DNA of 64,000 nt, taken from the NCBI GenBank assembly GCA_007922305.1, contig ML677366.1:11965132-12029131 (forward strand), in the 5' to 3' direction. Under the pieces are notes generated by a model. The model ran no database searches. It saw nothing but the letters and a program-made list of their open reading frames with translations, and was not told where the DNA came from. The stretch comes from Dermatemys mawii. Its lineage: Eukaryota; Chordata; Testudines; Dermatemydidae. Below, in pieces: positions 62,310-64,000 of this stretch (the stretch's first letter is position 1; each line of letters begins with the position of its first letter). Position numbers and translations under genes: made by a program.

Positions 62310-63400
62310 AACCCTTCTGCCAGGTGGAGCTGGCAGCAGCCAGGGCTGGGTCCAATATCTAGGGGTTCCTTTTCAATAGTGTACAGCACAGAACTGGTTC
62401 ATACGCTCACCCGGTAACCTGGAAAAATTACACAGCACCCCGGGGCGCCTCTGAGAGGCAATACTTCCCCGCTCGCCAACACAGAGTCTGAGCATAGAAA
62501 GAAACTTTTAATGAAAGGAGGGAAGTCACCCAACATTAATTAGGGAAAATGCCATAAGCAGGATTCTGTGAGCAGGACACCCAACCCAGAGTGCTCCCTC
62601 ACCATACTCCACTCACAGTGGTTGTCCTTAGTGAGTGAGGACCCAGAGTTCAGAGGTGCATCTGTCTGAGTTCACCTCCAACCTGGGCAAGAAGGCAGCT
62701 TGCTTGCCCGCCATCTGAGCACTTGCTCTAGCTGGCCACCCTGCCAATTGCAGTTTCTCTCCACCAGCCGGCCGGTCAGCCACGGTTCCTCTTTGCTTCC
62801 CAGCCCACAAGCCATGGTTCCTCGCCATCTGGCCAGCCCACCAGCCATGGTTCCTTGCTGCCTTGTCAGACCATCCACAGTTCCTCAGCCTCTGGGTGTC
62901 CCACCAGCCGTGGTTCCTCTCCACTGGCTGCCCTACCAGCTGCTTGCCAGCCGTTGGTTTGCCGGCCGTTTGTCAATCACCTTATACTGCCACCTGCCTC
63001 TCTGCTGTGACCTCTGCACATCACTCTCTTAATGATTTTCAGCACTGTGCAGAAACGCTGTGCCCCCCCCCGCCAAAGTGATTTCAGCCCTCATTTGAGC
63101 ATTTTAACATAACGAAGGCTCCTAATAAAGCCTATTTAGCTCTATCTTTGAACAGTGGAGAGAAACAGGTTAAATTAGATCAGGGACTCTTCAGGATAGT
63201 CCACATCTCCTAGCTGGGACACCAGTTCCCACCCATCTTACTTTCACAGGCGCCTGGCATTTGAGTCCCTGGCTTAGCAGGTTCCTTTCAGCTGAGGGTG
63301 ACCCCTCAGTAAGGATAAACTCAGGACAGTTCTGCTCCCCTTTGGTCATACAATGAAGATAACAACAAAAAATTATATAATAATACACACAGGTTAAGAA
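62310..63400. repeat. Probable long interspersed repeat (LTR-like), class unresolved
   Basis: The block TAACCCTTCTGCCAGGTGGA, then TCACCCGGTAACCTGGAAAA, ACAGCACCCCGGGGCGCCTC and TTTTAATGAAAGGAGGGAAG looks like sequence I recall as repeated in turtles, possibly a retroelement terminal region. It includes the minisatellite at 62770-62945. Neither end nor a target duplication is visible, and its right limit is a guess. Confidence 0.35.
62770..62945. repeat. 32-33 bp minisatellite, about five units
   Basis: The motif AGCCATGGTTCCTC recurs at about 62778, 62810, 62843, 62873 and 62906, with spacings of 30-33 bp. On the minus strand the units translate to an 11-residue period (ARNHGWWAGQM, ARNHGLWAGKQ). 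This reflects a repeat length near a multiple of three and is not evidence of coding. Confidence 0.8.
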
Positions 63401-64000
63401 AAGAGTATCTACATCTGAGTATAGTGCTTAGATTATCTGCAAATATGACATTTGTTTTAAATCATAAGATACATATGGTACATAATCAGCAAACCCAAAT
63501 TTAGGTGAATACATTTAATAATACAGTTTAGATATTAGCATCCAAGATTTGGGTACATCATTCATGAAAAGTTATACAGAGTTGGCTGTGGAAAGAAAAT
63601 ATAGCAATGAGTGTAGATTGTCCCTCAGTAATTGAGCATTTAGGGTAGGTTGTCCATATACAAAGTACAATTCATCAGGAAATTACTTTCCCGACCATGC
63701 TTCTTATGAACGCTCCAGCTCATCCCTCCTGGTATTGCCAGTGTCCGGTGATGTGTTCTCTGTAGATGTCCCTCGATCACCTGATGGTGTGATTTGTAAC
63801 CCAACACCAGCCAAAGCAGATCACTTGGAGCAGCACAACTCCTGTCTTCTAGATACTTACGCAGAGTAGAGTATTCATGTATATTCAGTCAGCTGCTGAA
63901 GTCTCCCCCTCTCCCAAACTAGTTGTCAGAGAAGAGTTCTTTCAGACCCTGCTTACACATGCAAATGTTTCTGCTGTGAAAATGTATCTTTGTACAAACA

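Larger units (their letters stand above)
59784..64000 (+). other. AGBL1 intron continuing past the window
   Basis: No further exon was found. The stretch holds a TG/TA microsatellite, a 339-bp hAT, a copy of the AGTGTTGCCAA element, a repeat related to 37855, and a repeat-like block with a minisatellite. 61630-62300 looks unique. Confidence 0.7.

Noticed and set aside
1..64000. CRISPR array, bacterial defence island or prophage
   Set aside because: There are no regularly spaced direct repeats, no ribosome-binding-site operons and no long contiguous genes. The sequence is vertebrate intron throughout.

Overview
The window looks like part of a reptile genome, most likely a turtle (inference). 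It contains one recognisable protein-coding gene, read on the + strand and split into eight small exons. Around it lie long introns full of old CR1 LINE tails, tRNA-headed SINEs, Penelope-like retroelement remnants and short non-autonomous DNA transposons. Several of these families (the TAGGGTGACC miniature element, the Penelope-like tails, the GTCTACACT miniature elements) are ones I associate with turtle genomes. No repeat library could be searched, so the taxon is a judgement. There are no bacterial-type operons, rRNA genes or CRISPR arrays.

The gene is an AGBL1 (cytosolic carboxypeptidase 4) orthologue. The exons are 8349-8412, 10224-10370, 11360-11491, 14961-15054, 41675-41712, 52427-52635, 58152-58317 and 59710-59783. 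They all have AG/GT borders and matching phases, and splice to 924 bases, or 308 uninterrupted codons. They encode the N-terminal armadillo-like helical region and the start of an acidic linker. The first exon(s) with the start codon should lie to the left. The M14 carboxypeptidase domain should lie to the right of the window. Nothing was seen that would inactivate the gene.

Layout. 1-8348 is upstream intron or flank, with a hAT-type element (1718-2074), a CR1 tail and a short hAT with a perfect target duplication (6763-6944). 8349-15054 holds four exons with SINE fragments between them. 15055-41674 is a 26.6-kb intron carrying CR1 copies, a 600-bp hAT, a Tigger-like element nested in another element, and a head-to-head pair of Penelope-like fragments with a 10-bp target duplication. 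41675-41712 is a 38-bp exon. 41713-52426 is a second long intron with several miniature transposons. 52427-59783 holds the last three exons, with a hAT inserted 24 bp past one donor site. 59784-64000 is intron with a hAT, further repeats and a 32-33 bp minisatellite.

Most open reading frames longer than 60 codons fall in repeats or introns and have no support as genes. Many transposon calls rest on terminal inverted repeats plus 8-bp target duplications that can be read directly from the sequence. Family names come from recall.
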